64,000 nt of DNA. It comes from a virus. Shown in pieces: positions 56,384-63,802 of this stretch (within the stretch, counting starts at the first letter, position 1; the number at the start of each line of letters is the position of its first letter). Where the stretch lies: the IMG/VR virus record IMGVR_UViG_3300025849_000022, positions 1-64,000 of that record; one strand, given 5' to 3'. The translations under genes and the position numbers were made by a program. Under the pieces are notes generated by a model. It was not told the DNA's origin, did not search any database, and was given only the letters and a program-made list of their open reading frames with translations.

Positions 56384-57171
56384 TATTTTTCATATCCAAA
56401 ACATTCAAAGTCATTGCTCCAACAGTCTGCAATCTTCTCTTTGTTATTATTATAGTCTAACACATAACTAAAATCTATTTTTGTCTTTGTATTTTGATGC
56501 CTGTCATTGAATGTGTTTACATTATTTAATGGTACTTCCTTGCCTAATATCTTATTGCTTATTGCTGGAAAGGTTGTTGCTATTTCTTCTTGCTTGATTA
56601 TATGATCAAAGAATTGCACATTGTCTTTGTCATTATCTAGTACTGTATGGAACAAAGGCAATGTAACACTTGTATTCTGCCACCAGTAGTTGTTAGGTGT
56701 GTACACATAGGAATCAGACTTTGTAGAGTCTACCCTTTGATTATATTCCATAAGTGTATCTAAAAAGAATGTAAAGTTTTCTATGTGAATTTCTTTATCT
56801 TCAGTAATCTTATATGCTGAATGGTCAATTGATTTCTCAGGATTCATTGGTTCTGGTTGATTAGGGTGTGTAAGATCACTTGGGTTGGCTGGTAAGTCTC
56901 TAGCCAGATGCCATATATCTACATGGTAACTTGCTATTAGTCTGGAGTAAGGGTTACGACAAAAAGTTACTTTAGTTCCTGCAAGTATATCGTCTTCGAC
57001 AATATTGAATAGACTGTAGTTGTTACACCAGTTATCACCTGCTATAAGAACATAGTTATCTTTGCCTACATTATCATCTAGCCATGCATCAAGACTATTA
57101 CTACCGCATCTTCTTGCTTTGATAAAAATGAAAGGATTAGGATAATCCTTATTGCTAACAATAATTTCCAT
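56383..57171 (-). CDS. Sulfotransferase-like protein (262 aa), paralog D
   Basis: FIKARRCGSNSLDAWLDDN near 15-33 and KVTFCRNPYSRLIASY near 66-81, as in paralog C. Further shared features are LAGDNW-type and HPNQPEPMN segments and a GKE...N.F..RH end. Differences cluster in the middle, where acceptor selection is expected. Coupled to the 81-aa gene upstream by TAATG. Activity unproven. Confidence 0.72.
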   Translation of the reverse strand: MEIIVSNKDYPNPFIFIKARRCGSNSLDAWLDDNVGKDNYVLIAGDNWCNNYSLFNIVEDDILAGTKVTFCRNPYSRLIASYHVDIWHLARDLPANPSDLTHPNQPEPMNPEKSIDHSAYKITEDKEIHIENFTFFLDTLMEYNQRVDSTKSDSYVYTPNNYWWQNTSVTLPLFHTVLDNDKDNVQFFDHIIKQEEIATTFPAISNKILGKEVPLNNVNTFNDRHQNTKTKIDFSYVLDYNNNKEKIADCWSNDFECFGYEK

Positions 57172-57416
57172 TATTTGTTTTTTCTTTTAAGTTTTTGTTC
57201 TATTTCTTTTTTGTTGTGTTCGTGTAAGAATTTATCTTCATCTACATAAGTAGGCGCATTCTCTAATGCTTTTTTGGCTTGCCAGTATACTTGATAGATC
57301 TTTTTCTTACAACCCCAACCGTTGTATCCATCAATGTTTGGATCATGCATAACACCTTCCCATTGCCATAGTTGTTCTGCTATTGCTTTGTTACCTGTTT
57401 TTTCAATGTACGGCAT
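57171..57416 (-). CDS. Hypothetical protein (81 aa)
   Basis: Soluble basic protein (MPYIEKTGNKAIAEQLWQWEG, NGWGCKKKIYQVYWQAKKAL), end lysine-rich. A marine T4-like type of small ORF, role unknown. Overlaps both neighbours. Confidence 0.65.
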   Translation of the reverse strand: MPYIEKTGNKAIAEQLWQWEGVMHDPNIDGYNGWGCKKKIYQVYWQAKKALENAPTYVDEDKFLHEHNKKEIEQKLKRKNK

Positions 57417-57663
57417 GTGCTTTTCTTAATTCTTTATTTTTAAACCAAACTCTTACAAAATATTTTCTTGTAATAGCAACCAGTGTGAACCAAAATGTTA
57501 AGAACACAGAAGTCCAAAAGATAATGTCTCCTTCACTTTCTAAATTAGGTATGAATGTTCTATTGGCAATATATAATAACAACATGTTTAGCGGAAAGTT
57601 AATAACTAATGCTATTGCTGTATCGCCTACTGACTCTTTTAATGATTGTGTATCTATGCTCAC
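57403..57663 (-). CDS. Two-span membrane protein (86 aa)
   Basis: Spans VGDTAIALVINFPLNMLLLYIA and IIFWTSVFLTFWFTLVAIT joined by a loop with FIPNLESEGD; basic end KNKELRKAHAVH. Placed in the co-chaperonin operon. Holin function cannot be excluded but nothing points to it. Confidence 0.6.
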   Translation of the reverse strand: MSIDTQSLKESVGDTAIALVINFPLNMLLLYIANRTFIPNLESEGDIIFWTSVFLTFWFTLVAITRKYFVRVWFKNKELRKAHAVH

Positions 57664-58178
57664 ACTTCACCAGATTCAGTGTAAATTTCTTGTTTGGCAG
57701 TCTGTTTAGCAGTAAACACTCTTTGATCATCTCTTAATGAAGATGTGACTTGCTGGCTTTCATAGTATTCTGTTGGCAGTACACTTCCTGGGAAATACCC
57801 AAGTACACCGTCATGATAGTCTACTTTCCAAAACATAAATTTATCATTGTATCTGGCTCCTGAAGAAACATGTTTGTCTACATCTTCAGGCATCACACCA
57901 ATTGTTTCTGAGAGTTGCTCTCGATATTCATCAATTGGTAATTGTATATTAGGTGTCCATCTACCGTGTTTAACTACTACCCAGTAACCCGGCTTGAGTT
58001 CGTCTCCAAACTTTTCTCTGATAGTTGTTCCTACACTAAACACCTGGAACCATCTGCTTCTCACACCTGATTCCTTGCTGTCATCGTTTGGTATAATAAT
58101 ACCACTGGCTAGTTTCTTCTCTCCGAAGTCGCCATTTATACATAAAAGGTTGTCACCTATTGCTTTTAATCTAGTCAT
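57660..58178 (-). CDS. GroES/gp31-like co-chaperonin (172 aa)
   Basis: Start at MTRLKAIGDN (58178), overlapping the end of the upstream gene. RLKAIGDNLLCIN is the first strand of GroES; KKLASGIIIPNDDS matches the mobile loop that docks on GroEL, followed by VFSVGTTI. The C-terminal ~70 residues are an extension that GroES lacks, which may suit a larger capsid protein, as T4 gp31 does. Moderate confidence since it is longer than gp31 (111 aa). Confidence 0.65.
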   Translation of the reverse strand: MTRLKAIGDNLLCINGDFGEKKLASGIIIPNDDSKESGVRSRWFQVFSVGTTIREKFGDELKPGYWVVVKHGRWTPNIQLPIDEYREQLSETIGVMPEDVDKHVSSGARYNDKFMFWKVDYHDGVLGYFPGSVLPTEYYESQQVTSSLRDDQRVFTAKQTAKQEIYTESGEV

Positions 58179-58689
58179 CTTCTTCCCAGTCGTCTTCAAA
58201 TAACGGCACCATTTCTATATCTCCATTGGGCAATTCCACCTCCTTATACCCTATTGGTTCTTTACTTTGTGCTTGTGCTTTTGATTTTGCAACCTGTGTT
58301 TTAGTAAGTTCTTCTACATCTTTTTCTTCTTGCATCTTAATTGGTTCTACAGGTTCTTTTTTAACTACTGGGTCTGGCTGTACTTTAGCCTCTGACTTGC
58401 CTGTGGCGGCAGTCTTTACTTCTGGTGATAAATCAGATGGTTCTGCATTTACGCCACTAAATGATGGTTGTGCGTTTTTAATGCTGACTTGCCCTGATTC
58501 GGAACCATTAGCATTTTTATAATGATCTCTTGCTCTTTGATCGGCAGTCTTTATTATTTGACCACCAGGGCCAATGAGGTCTCCTTTACCGTTCACAGAC
58601 ATATTGCCAATAGCAGGAGCATCGCCTTGTTGAGCGATAATAGATTCCATGTCTATGACTTTGCCTTTACTTGTTAAATGTTTACTCAT
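58171..58689 (-). CDS. Low-complexity acidic protein (172 aa)
   Basis: Hydrophilic, Lys/Glu/Pro/Ala-rich, probably disordered in the middle (SEAKVQPDPVVKKEPVEPIKMQEEK); ordered ends MSKHLTSKGKVIDM and PLFEDDWEEDD. Overlaps both neighbours. Role unknown. Confidence 0.62.
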   Translation of the reverse strand: MSKHLTSKGKVIDMESIIAQQGDAPAIGNMSVNGKGDLIGPGGQIIKTADQRARDHYKNANGSESGQVSIKNAQPSFSGVNAEPSDLSPEVKTAATGKSEAKVQPDPVVKKEPVEPIKMQEEKDVEELTKTQVAKSKAQAQSKEPIGYKEVELPNGDIEMVPLFEDDWEEDD

Positions 58690-59218
58690 CTTTTAAAAAT
58701 TCCTTAATATCTAAATTGTATTTAAGGCTATCAACCTTGTGTACACCAAGTAAGTATAATACATAACTTGCTACACTACTGCCTCTACCAACACCCCAGA
58801 CTATTTTATGCTTTCGCATGGTATCAATAATATATATCAACGCCCTTAGAATGGGATATAGGTTCCTGGACCTATATTGTTCTAATTCTTCTACTACTCT
58901 ATTTATTTGTTCTTGGGTAGGCTCAGGTGGTAGTTCGTGGACCACATACTCATCAATGTCTATGTCTTTGTAGTGATCTGGTATCATCCATTGAGATTGC
59001 ATACTGCTATGGTATGTATCTACATCAATGCCCATGTTGGCTAATAGTTGCAATGCATCTATTCCTAGTTCATTGCAATTACTATTAAAAGTGTTTATGT
59101 CATTGGTAGATATAAAGTCTATACCATCCAACACTTTGTTATTATATAGCAACTCAATGCCAGTGTTTTCGCAGTTTTGACTTCTACTAAATTTATCTAA
59201 ACTATCTTTGGTTTCCAT
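58682..59218 (-). CDS. DnaE (Pol III alpha)-like domain protein (178 aa)
   Basis: Residues ~120-178 read ALIYIIDTMRKHKIVWGVGRGSSVASYVLYLLGVHKVDSLKYNLDIKEFL, nearly the GPGRGSAAGSLVAYLLGITxxDPLxYxLxxERFL block of bacterial DNA polymerase III alpha (GRGSS at 144-148). The catalytic DxD segment that follows in DnaE is missing, so it is a fragment. The first 120 residues are unrelated to DnaE as far as I can see. Possible polymerase-binding decoy or nucleotide-binding module. Confidence 0.7.
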   Translation of the reverse strand: METKDSLDKFSRSQNCENTGIELLYNNKVLDGIDFISTNDINTFNSNCNELGIDALQLLANMGIDVDTYHSSMQSQWMIPDHYKDIDIDEYVVHELPPEPTQEQINRVVEELEQYRSRNLYPILRALIYIIDTMRKHKIVWGVGRGSSVASYVLYLLGVHKVDSLKYNLDIKEFLKDE

Positions 59219-59937
59219 GCTTTCTTTTTGTATTCGTCTAAATTAATAATTTCGCCTGTGTCTCTGGATTCTGGATCAAGTATTGTTCTAACTTTGTTTG
59301 CTATAGTTTCAAATGGCTCTGTTACATGATGCTGTGTATTTTCAAAATGGTTTGCCATAAAGTCGTCATACTCTTCCTGGTCTTTTGCACTACCATCATA
59401 TGTGGATATATCATTTCTAAACCACCATGCTATTTCATTAAACTTTATACCATCTATCATTGTATCAATACCAGGCAAATACTCATAATTTAATTCATCA
59501 TCTGTATAAGTATAACTGGTTTTTGTTCTTAAGTCAATGATTTCTACATTACCTATGTAACAATGTTCTGTAATTGCATTAAACTTAGAGTGCAAAATTA
59601 CATTTAGACATGCATCACCTGTGCTAGGCACATATACTAATGGATTATCAACATCCATGCAATTCTTTAATACAAAATTAGCACCATTAGGATCAAACAC
59701 TATTGCATTATCAAATACTGCTTCTAGCATAAAGTTCATTTTGTGAAAGTTTAGTGAATGATAGAATGAAACTTCTTTTTCTTTGAACCCTTCTTCTGGT
59801 ATTGATGTAAATTCTATATTGATCGTATATGGTATTATATCTAAAGAGTACATAGTATCTTCTGCGTTAGATATTACTTTTATCATATAGATATCTTTTG
59901 TTATTGTGGTGTAATTATTTCTTGTTGTTATATACAT
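59197..59937 (-). CDS. Hypothetical protein (246 aa)
   Basis: Start uncertain: MYITTRNNYT (59937) or MIKVISNAED 17 codons later. Acidic, beta-rich protein (FTSIPEEGFKEKEVSFYHSL, VVFD-like repeats) with a C-terminal RTILDPESRDTGEIINLDEYKK. Operon member between the DnaE-like and 109-aa genes. No family. Confidence 0.62.
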   Translation of the reverse strand: MYITTRNNYTTITKDIYMIKVISNAEDTMYSLDIIPYTINIEFTSIPEEGFKEKEVSFYHSLNFHKMNFMLEAVFDNAIVFDPNGANFVLKNCMDVDNPLVYVPSTGDACLNVILHSKFNAITEHCYIGNVEIIDLRTKTSYTYTDDELNYEYLPGIDTMIDGIKFNEIAWWFRNDISTYDGSAKDQEEYDDFMANHFENTQHHVTEPFETIANKVRTILDPESRDTGEIINLDEYKKKAWKPKIV

Positions 59938-60244
59938 AATGTTGTGCTAATAATTTTGTAATTGCTGTTTGTCTTAATTCTTCTTTAACTTCTTCTGGTA
60001 CAGGATCAGGTTGCACTTGCATTTCACCTTCGCCTATTTCGTACACACCAACACCTTCTTCAATATCTTTTTTAGCCATTGCTAATTGCATACGTTCTCT
60101 ATATTCAAAATTTGCTTCGTTAATATATTCTTCTAATTGCCTAAATGCAGGATAGTTTGGATTTGCAGTTAGCAACTTCTTAGACAACGTATCAATATGG
60201 TTAAGAAGTGCTTCGTCATCGTAGTTACTAAAATCGTTAAACAT
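59915..60244 (-). CDS. Hypothetical protein (109 aa)
   Basis: Helical, acidic protein (MFNDFSNYDDEALLNHIDTLSKKLL, YINEANFEYRERMQLAMAKKDIEEG). Overlaps both neighbours. Unknown role. Confidence 0.62.
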   Translation of the reverse strand: MFNDFSNYDDEALLNHIDTLSKKLLTANPNYPAFRQLEEYINEANFEYRERMQLAMAKKDIEEGVGVYEIGEGEMQVQPDPVPEEVKEELRQTAITKLLAQHYVYNNKK

Positions 60245-60527
60245 TCTTTACCTTTAGTAGATACTTGTAGTAATCTTTTTTGTTCTTAAAACCTATTTGT
60301 CTTCCTCTAATCATTACATTATATATCTTTAACTTTTCTTTTTTACAAAACTCTCTTGATAAATGTTTGTGTTCATTACTATTTATGGGGGCCTTGTACT
60401 CAAAGGACTCCCATAGTGATATCATTCCAGCGGTACGCTCTTCAAGTGTAGCATCTAATTTACCAAAGATAATATTGCTTTCTTCGTCAGAGTAAACTTG
60501 ACTCAGTTGTTTCGTAAAATTTGTCAT
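60237..60527 (-). CDS. Hypothetical protein (96 aa)
   Basis: Soluble basic protein (MTNFTKQLSQVYSDEESNII) with a lysine-rich helical end (KNKKDYYKYLLKVKNV). Overlaps the VOC-like gene by 41 bases. No family recognised. Confidence 0.62.
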   Translation of the reverse strand: MTNFTKQLSQVYSDEESNIIFGKLDATLEERTAGMISLWESFEYKAPINSNEHKHLSREFCKKEKLKIYNVMIRGRQIGFKNKKDYYKYLLKVKNV

Positions 60528-61320
60528 AGTTAGTTTGACTCAATGTATTAAATGCAAAACGTTGGCTAAAGATCATGTCTAAGTTTGGTAAGGCATTCTT
60601 AACACAAAACTCAATAGCAAAATTTTGATTCCGGCCTCCTATAGATAGTTGGTAATTATTAATAATACTTTCTGTAAATCCTGCAGGTAATTTGTAATTA
60701 TTTAACTTTGATCTACCTGGATTGACTATGTTATAGTCTTCAAAAGACAGTTGTGACCTAAGGTGTTTAATGTCCCTTACGCCTACATACGCCGTCTGTA
60801 ACGCATTATAATCTGCCTCTACGAACTTAATAATGCTTCTGTTGTTAGGACTTGTTAAAAGGGTGTATTTTTCCTCTTGTTCCTGGATTTGCCATTCCCA
60901 ATTAGACATATAAAAGTTTATAGTTTCTTCCATATTATTTGTATGATACACTAGACCATAAAAATTAATTAGTTCACTTGGAGTAACTTGACGAACATTT
61001 TTTCTATCGAAGGAGTCATTAAGATATGATTCCATTGCATGTTCGCCGGCAACTGTTAATGAAAAACCATTTGGATCTTCTAATTCTTGGAACCCATCGG
61101 GTTCATCACTGTAAAATCCTAATCCATATATACCACTGCTTTCATTTATAACTGTTTTTACATGCAGTATTACGCCACCAGCGGTATGCCAAGATGATAT
61201 ATCTTCCAAACTTTCGTTTGCTTGTCTAAAGCCTAGTGATAAAAAGTTGTCAAATATGTCAGGATCTTGTATTGAATTTTTATATTTTAAGAATGTTAGA
61301 TCAATCGATGGTTTTGTCAT
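60487..61320 (-). CDS. VOC/glyoxalase-fold-like protein (277 aa)
   Basis: Start at MTKPSIDLTFLKY (61320); the longer open frame reads through an upstream ORF. SELINFYGLVYHTNNMEETINFYMSNWEW matches the beta-alpha of a vicinal oxygen chelate module (FxHxxxxVxDxxxSxxFYxxxLG). Internal duplication is possible, with a second half from DYNALQTAYVGVRDIKHLRSQLS. VOC proteins bind metals and small molecules or give antibiotic resistance. Fold call is tentative. Confidence 0.5.
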   Translation of the reverse strand: MTKPSIDLTFLKYKNSIQDPDIFDNFLSLGFRQANESLEDISSWHTAGGVILHVKTVINESSGIYGLGFYSDEPDGFQELEDPNGFSLTVAGEHAMESYLNDSFDRKNVRQVTPSELINFYGLVYHTNNMEETINFYMSNWEWQIQEQEEKYTLLTSPNNRSIIKFVEADYNALQTAYVGVRDIKHLRSQLSFEDYNIVNPGRSKLNNYKLPAGFTESIINNYQLSIGGRNQNFAIEFCVKNALPNLDMIFSQRFAFNTLSQTNYDKFYETTESSLL

Positions 61321-61465
61321 TGTCCTGCTCCTCAGCAGTATCGCAAGACTGGCAACATTCTGGTGTTCCGCATAAGGCATGGAGCACACCGTCTTCGTCG
61401 TAGCCTTCTTTGTTTACTTTCTTAGGTGTATAGATTTTTGGTTGAAATTCTTTTAATTGGTCCAT
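61301..61465 (-). CDS. Small Cys-rich protein (54 aa)
   Basis: A 54-codon ORF (MDQLKEFQPKIYTPKKVNKEG) with four Cys in CGTPECCQSCD, likely a metal or cluster site. The ATG is 5 bases after GATAAATA and lacks a Shine-Dalgarno, so the message would be leaderless. It starts the 61.5-55.6 kb operon. Unknown function. Confidence 0.58.
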   Translation of the reverse strand: MDQLKEFQPKIYTPKKVNKEGYDEDGVLHALCGTPECCQSCDTAEEQDNDKTID

Positions 61466-61470
61466 ACAGA

Positions 61471-61478
61471 TATTTATC
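61471..61478 (-). promoter_or_regulatory. Late promoter element (GATAAATA), predicted leaderless
   Basis: Reading minus GATAAATA, 5 bases, ATG at 61465. It overlies the gap just after the clpP stop (61486). Confidence 0.7.
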
Positions 61479-61485
61479 TGTTTTA

Positions 61486-62076
61486 CTATGGACGTTTGTC
61501 AACAATCTCGTCTATCAACCCATACTCTAATGCCTCAGTGGCAGTCATAAAGTTATCACGTTCAATATCCTTATTAACTTCATCAAACGTTTTACCTTTA
61601 CTATTATGCTTTACATAAATCTCTGTTAATTCTGTTCGCATTCTGCGTATTTCTTGTGCCGCAATTTCGATGTCTGTTTGCTGTCCTCTTGCACCACCAC
61701 TTGGTTGATGTATCATATGTCTTGCTTTTGGTAGCATATATCTTTTACCAGGTGCTCCTGCTGTTGCAAGTAAACTGCCCATACTACATGCCTGGCCCAT
61801 CACAATAGTTGATACATCTGATTTAATGTATTGCATTGTGTCGTACATTGCCATACCACTTGTAACTACTCCGCCTGGAGAGTTGATATAAAAATTAATA
61901 TCTTCACTGCTGTCTTCTGCTTCTAAGAATAGTAACTGAGCACAAATGCTATTTGATACTTGGTCGTTTACTTCGCCGTTTAAAAATACAATTCTTTCTT
62001 TTAAAAGTCTGCTGTAGATATCGTAACTACGCTCTCCGCCTGCTACTTTCTCTACTACATAAGGTATAAAATTCAT
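61486..62076 (-). CDS. clpP: ClpP protease subunit (196 aa)
   Basis: Serine peptidase with the catalytic Ser98 in [14 protein letters not shown], His123 in MIHQPSGG and an Asp in [10 protein letters not shown]-terminal [27 protein letters not shown] is the loop that lines the pore. Length equals E. coli ClpP (193 mature). With phage clpA (44145) and its docking loop it could form a complete phage-specified ClpAP. GGAGCAAC precedes the ATG; a late element lies 58 bases upstream. Confidence 0.95.
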   Translation of the reverse strand: MNFIPYVVEKVAGGERSYDIYSRLLKERIVFLNGEVNDQVSNSICAQLLFLEAEDSSEDINFYINSPGGVVTSGMAMYDTMQYIKSDVSTIVMGQACSMGSLLATAGAPGKRYMLPKARHMIHQPSGGARGQQTDIEIAAQEIRRMRTELTEIYVKHNSKGKTFDEVNKDIERDNFMTATEALEYGLIDEIVDKRP

Positions 62077-62084
62077 TGTTGCTC

Positions 62085-63215
62085 CTAGTTAATATCTCCC
62101 CACCTTCTTTTGTTTGGCGGGAATGCTTTGTAGTTATTTATAGATTCATATTTTTGATCTGGTACCATTTTGATGATATCAGGAAAAGTGTTTTCTATAA
62201 TAACTTTGTGTATTGTACTATGAAATGTTTGTTGCGTCAAGTCATTAACAGATAGACCTAACATTAATTGTGGTATTTCTGGCACTCGCCATGGTGATAT
62301 TATATTGTGATAGTCTATAGAAAGTATTTCTTTGTTGTGTAATATTTGATTAAGTACAAATTTCTTTGCTTCAATTAAATCTGTACCTTCGTATATAGGA
62401 AAGTCGTCAGGTATAGTTTCGCTGATATGAAAATTATACAGGTAGGAGCCAGAATGTTTATTTAATTCTTCATGATAGTCTAAACCAAAGCAATTCATTA
62501 TAGAACTAGCATGGTGCGGAAACCTCAATGTTTCAATGCCTCCTGCAAATCCTGTTAGCATTGCTGTAAAAGGTTCACCAACTAAACATTCTTTATAGGC
62601 AATATATTTGTTTAAGTACTCATTATACAATGGTGTTCTATAATTTTTTGTGTGTATTTTAACAAGGTCAGGTATTTCTAATCCACTTGTAGAATAATTT
62701 ATAGGTATAGGAAATTTATATTTTTTGATAATTGCTAGGACTACTGCTGTATCTAACCCTCCGCTAAAAAACAATAAAGATTTATTATATTTAGAACAAG
62801 CAGATGATATTCTTTCTGCTATTTTTTCCTCTATTATATTTGCGGCTGATTCAAATGTTACATCTTTAAATTTAAAATCAGGAATAATTGATTCAGTGAA
62901 ATGAGATTCACCGTCGTATTTAAAATGATCTATACTGCAAGGTGAGTTATTATTGTAGAAGCAATGATTATTAGTTAATAATAATCCTGTGTTATTATTA
63001 AAATATGTTTTACTTTGATGATAAAAAGGCATAGATATATCTATAGTGTTATCAGCAATATCAATTTTTACATATTCATACTCATGCCCTTTATAAAAAC
63101 CTGTGTTAGTTGTTTTCCAATGACTATCTAGATAAAGGCAAACATTGTCATTCTTGTACATGCATGTTAAGAATTTTGGTTTAGGATAATCTTTCTTAGC
63201 AAGTAAGAATATCAT
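62085..63215 (-). CDS. Asparagine-synthase-like PP-loop protein (376 aa)
   Basis: Residues ~145-165 hold [15 protein letters not shown], the pyrophosphatase (PP) loop SGGxD of asparagine synthetases and other N-type ATP pyrophosphatases. The N-terminal ~120 residues are beta-rich but lack an N-terminal Cys, so no glutaminase half is evident. It would adenylate a carboxylate and add an amine. Asn-, Tyr- and His-rich and AT-rich compared with neighbours, suggesting recent acquisition. ATGA overlap with the exonuclease gene upstream. Substrate unknown. Confidence 0.75.
   Translation of the reverse strand: MIFLLAKKDYPKPKFLTCMYKNDNVCLYLDSHWKTTNTGFYKGHEYEYVKIDIADNTIDISMPFYHQSKTYFNNNTGLLLTNNHCFYNNNSPCSIDHFKYDGESHFTESIIPDFKFKDVTFESAANIIEEKIAERISSACSKYNKSLLFFSGGLDTAVVLAIIKKYKFPIPINYSTSGLEIPDLVKIHTKNYRTPLYNEYLNKYIAYKECLVGEPFTAMLTGFAGGIETLRFPHHASSIMNCFGLDYHEELNKHSGSYLYNFHISETIPDDFPIYEGTDLIEAKKFVLNQILHNKEILSIDYHNIISPWRVPEIPQLMLGLSVNDLTQQTFHSTIHKVIIENTFPDIIKMVPDQKYESINNYKAFPPNKRRWGDIN
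62135..62142 (-). promoter_or_regulatory. Consensus late element (TATAAATA) upstream of clpP
   Basis: Reading minus TATAAATA, an exact T4 late consensus within the 3' end of the 376-aa gene, 58 bases before the clpP ATG. Confidence 0.55.
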
Positions 63216-63751
63216 CTTCCCTCAATAGACCAGTGTTGATAAACACCTTGTACACATACTGCTTGGTAGTATGCGTCTTCGTCTGCACTATGTAAATTCT
63301 GTTGTATGGCTTTGCGTGGATCAACAGGCATCATATTAAATATTGTTCTGCAATCCATTACTTGCCAGAAGGCCCAATTCATGTGATGATCAAACTGCTT
63401 GTATAAATTCTCTAATATTACCATATCGAACTGAGGACCTTGACACCATATTTTATCAACACCCACTAAATATTTATTGAGATCTTTAAAAAACACTTCA
63501 AGTGGTACCCTGCCTTCCTCTGTGAATGCTTCGTCTTGAATATGTTGTGGTTGTCCTGCCCACCATTGCAATGTACTTTCAAGCACACTTCTATCAGCAG
63601 TCATTTGCTCATCAGCACTAGGTCGCCAAAGTGTTTTAGCATGTGGGTCTGTTAGTTTATACGGATCAAACTTTACTGCACCTACAGACAATACAACACA
63701 ATCAGGCTCAGTGCCTAGTGTTTCTATATCTATCATTGCATGTGTGGCCAT
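63212..63751 (-). CDS. DEDD 3'-5' exonuclease (DexA-like, 179 aa)
   Basis: Exo I motif MIDIETLGTEPD (Asp8, Glu10), exo II WCQGPQFDMVILENLY, exo III HSADEDAYYQAV. This is the RNase T/DexA group; T4 DexA (227 aa) is longer. Trims single-stranded DNA 3' ends, perhaps host DNA. Behind an early promoter at 63774 with CTGGAG. Confidence 0.9.
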   Translation of the reverse strand: MATHAMIDIETLGTEPDCVVLSVGAVKFDPYKLTDPHAKTLWRPSADEQMTADRSVLESTLQWWAGQPQHIQDEAFTEEGRVPLEVFFKDLNKYLVGVDKIWCQGPQFDMVILENLYKQFDHHMNWAFWQVMDCRTIFNMMPVDPRKAIQQNLHSADEDAYYQAVCVQGVYQHWSIEGR

Positions 63752-63773
63752 ACGAATACTCCAGTAAAGTACT

Positions 63774-63802
63774 ATTATATGGAATTTTTATAGAAAAGTC
63801 AA
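63774..63802 (-). promoter_or_regulatory. Early sigma70-type promoter for the exonuclease gene
   Basis: Reading minus: TTGACT, 17 bp, TATAAT, then ~22 bases with TGGAG before the ATG at 63751. It overlaps the 3' end of the oxygenase gene. Confidence 0.85.
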
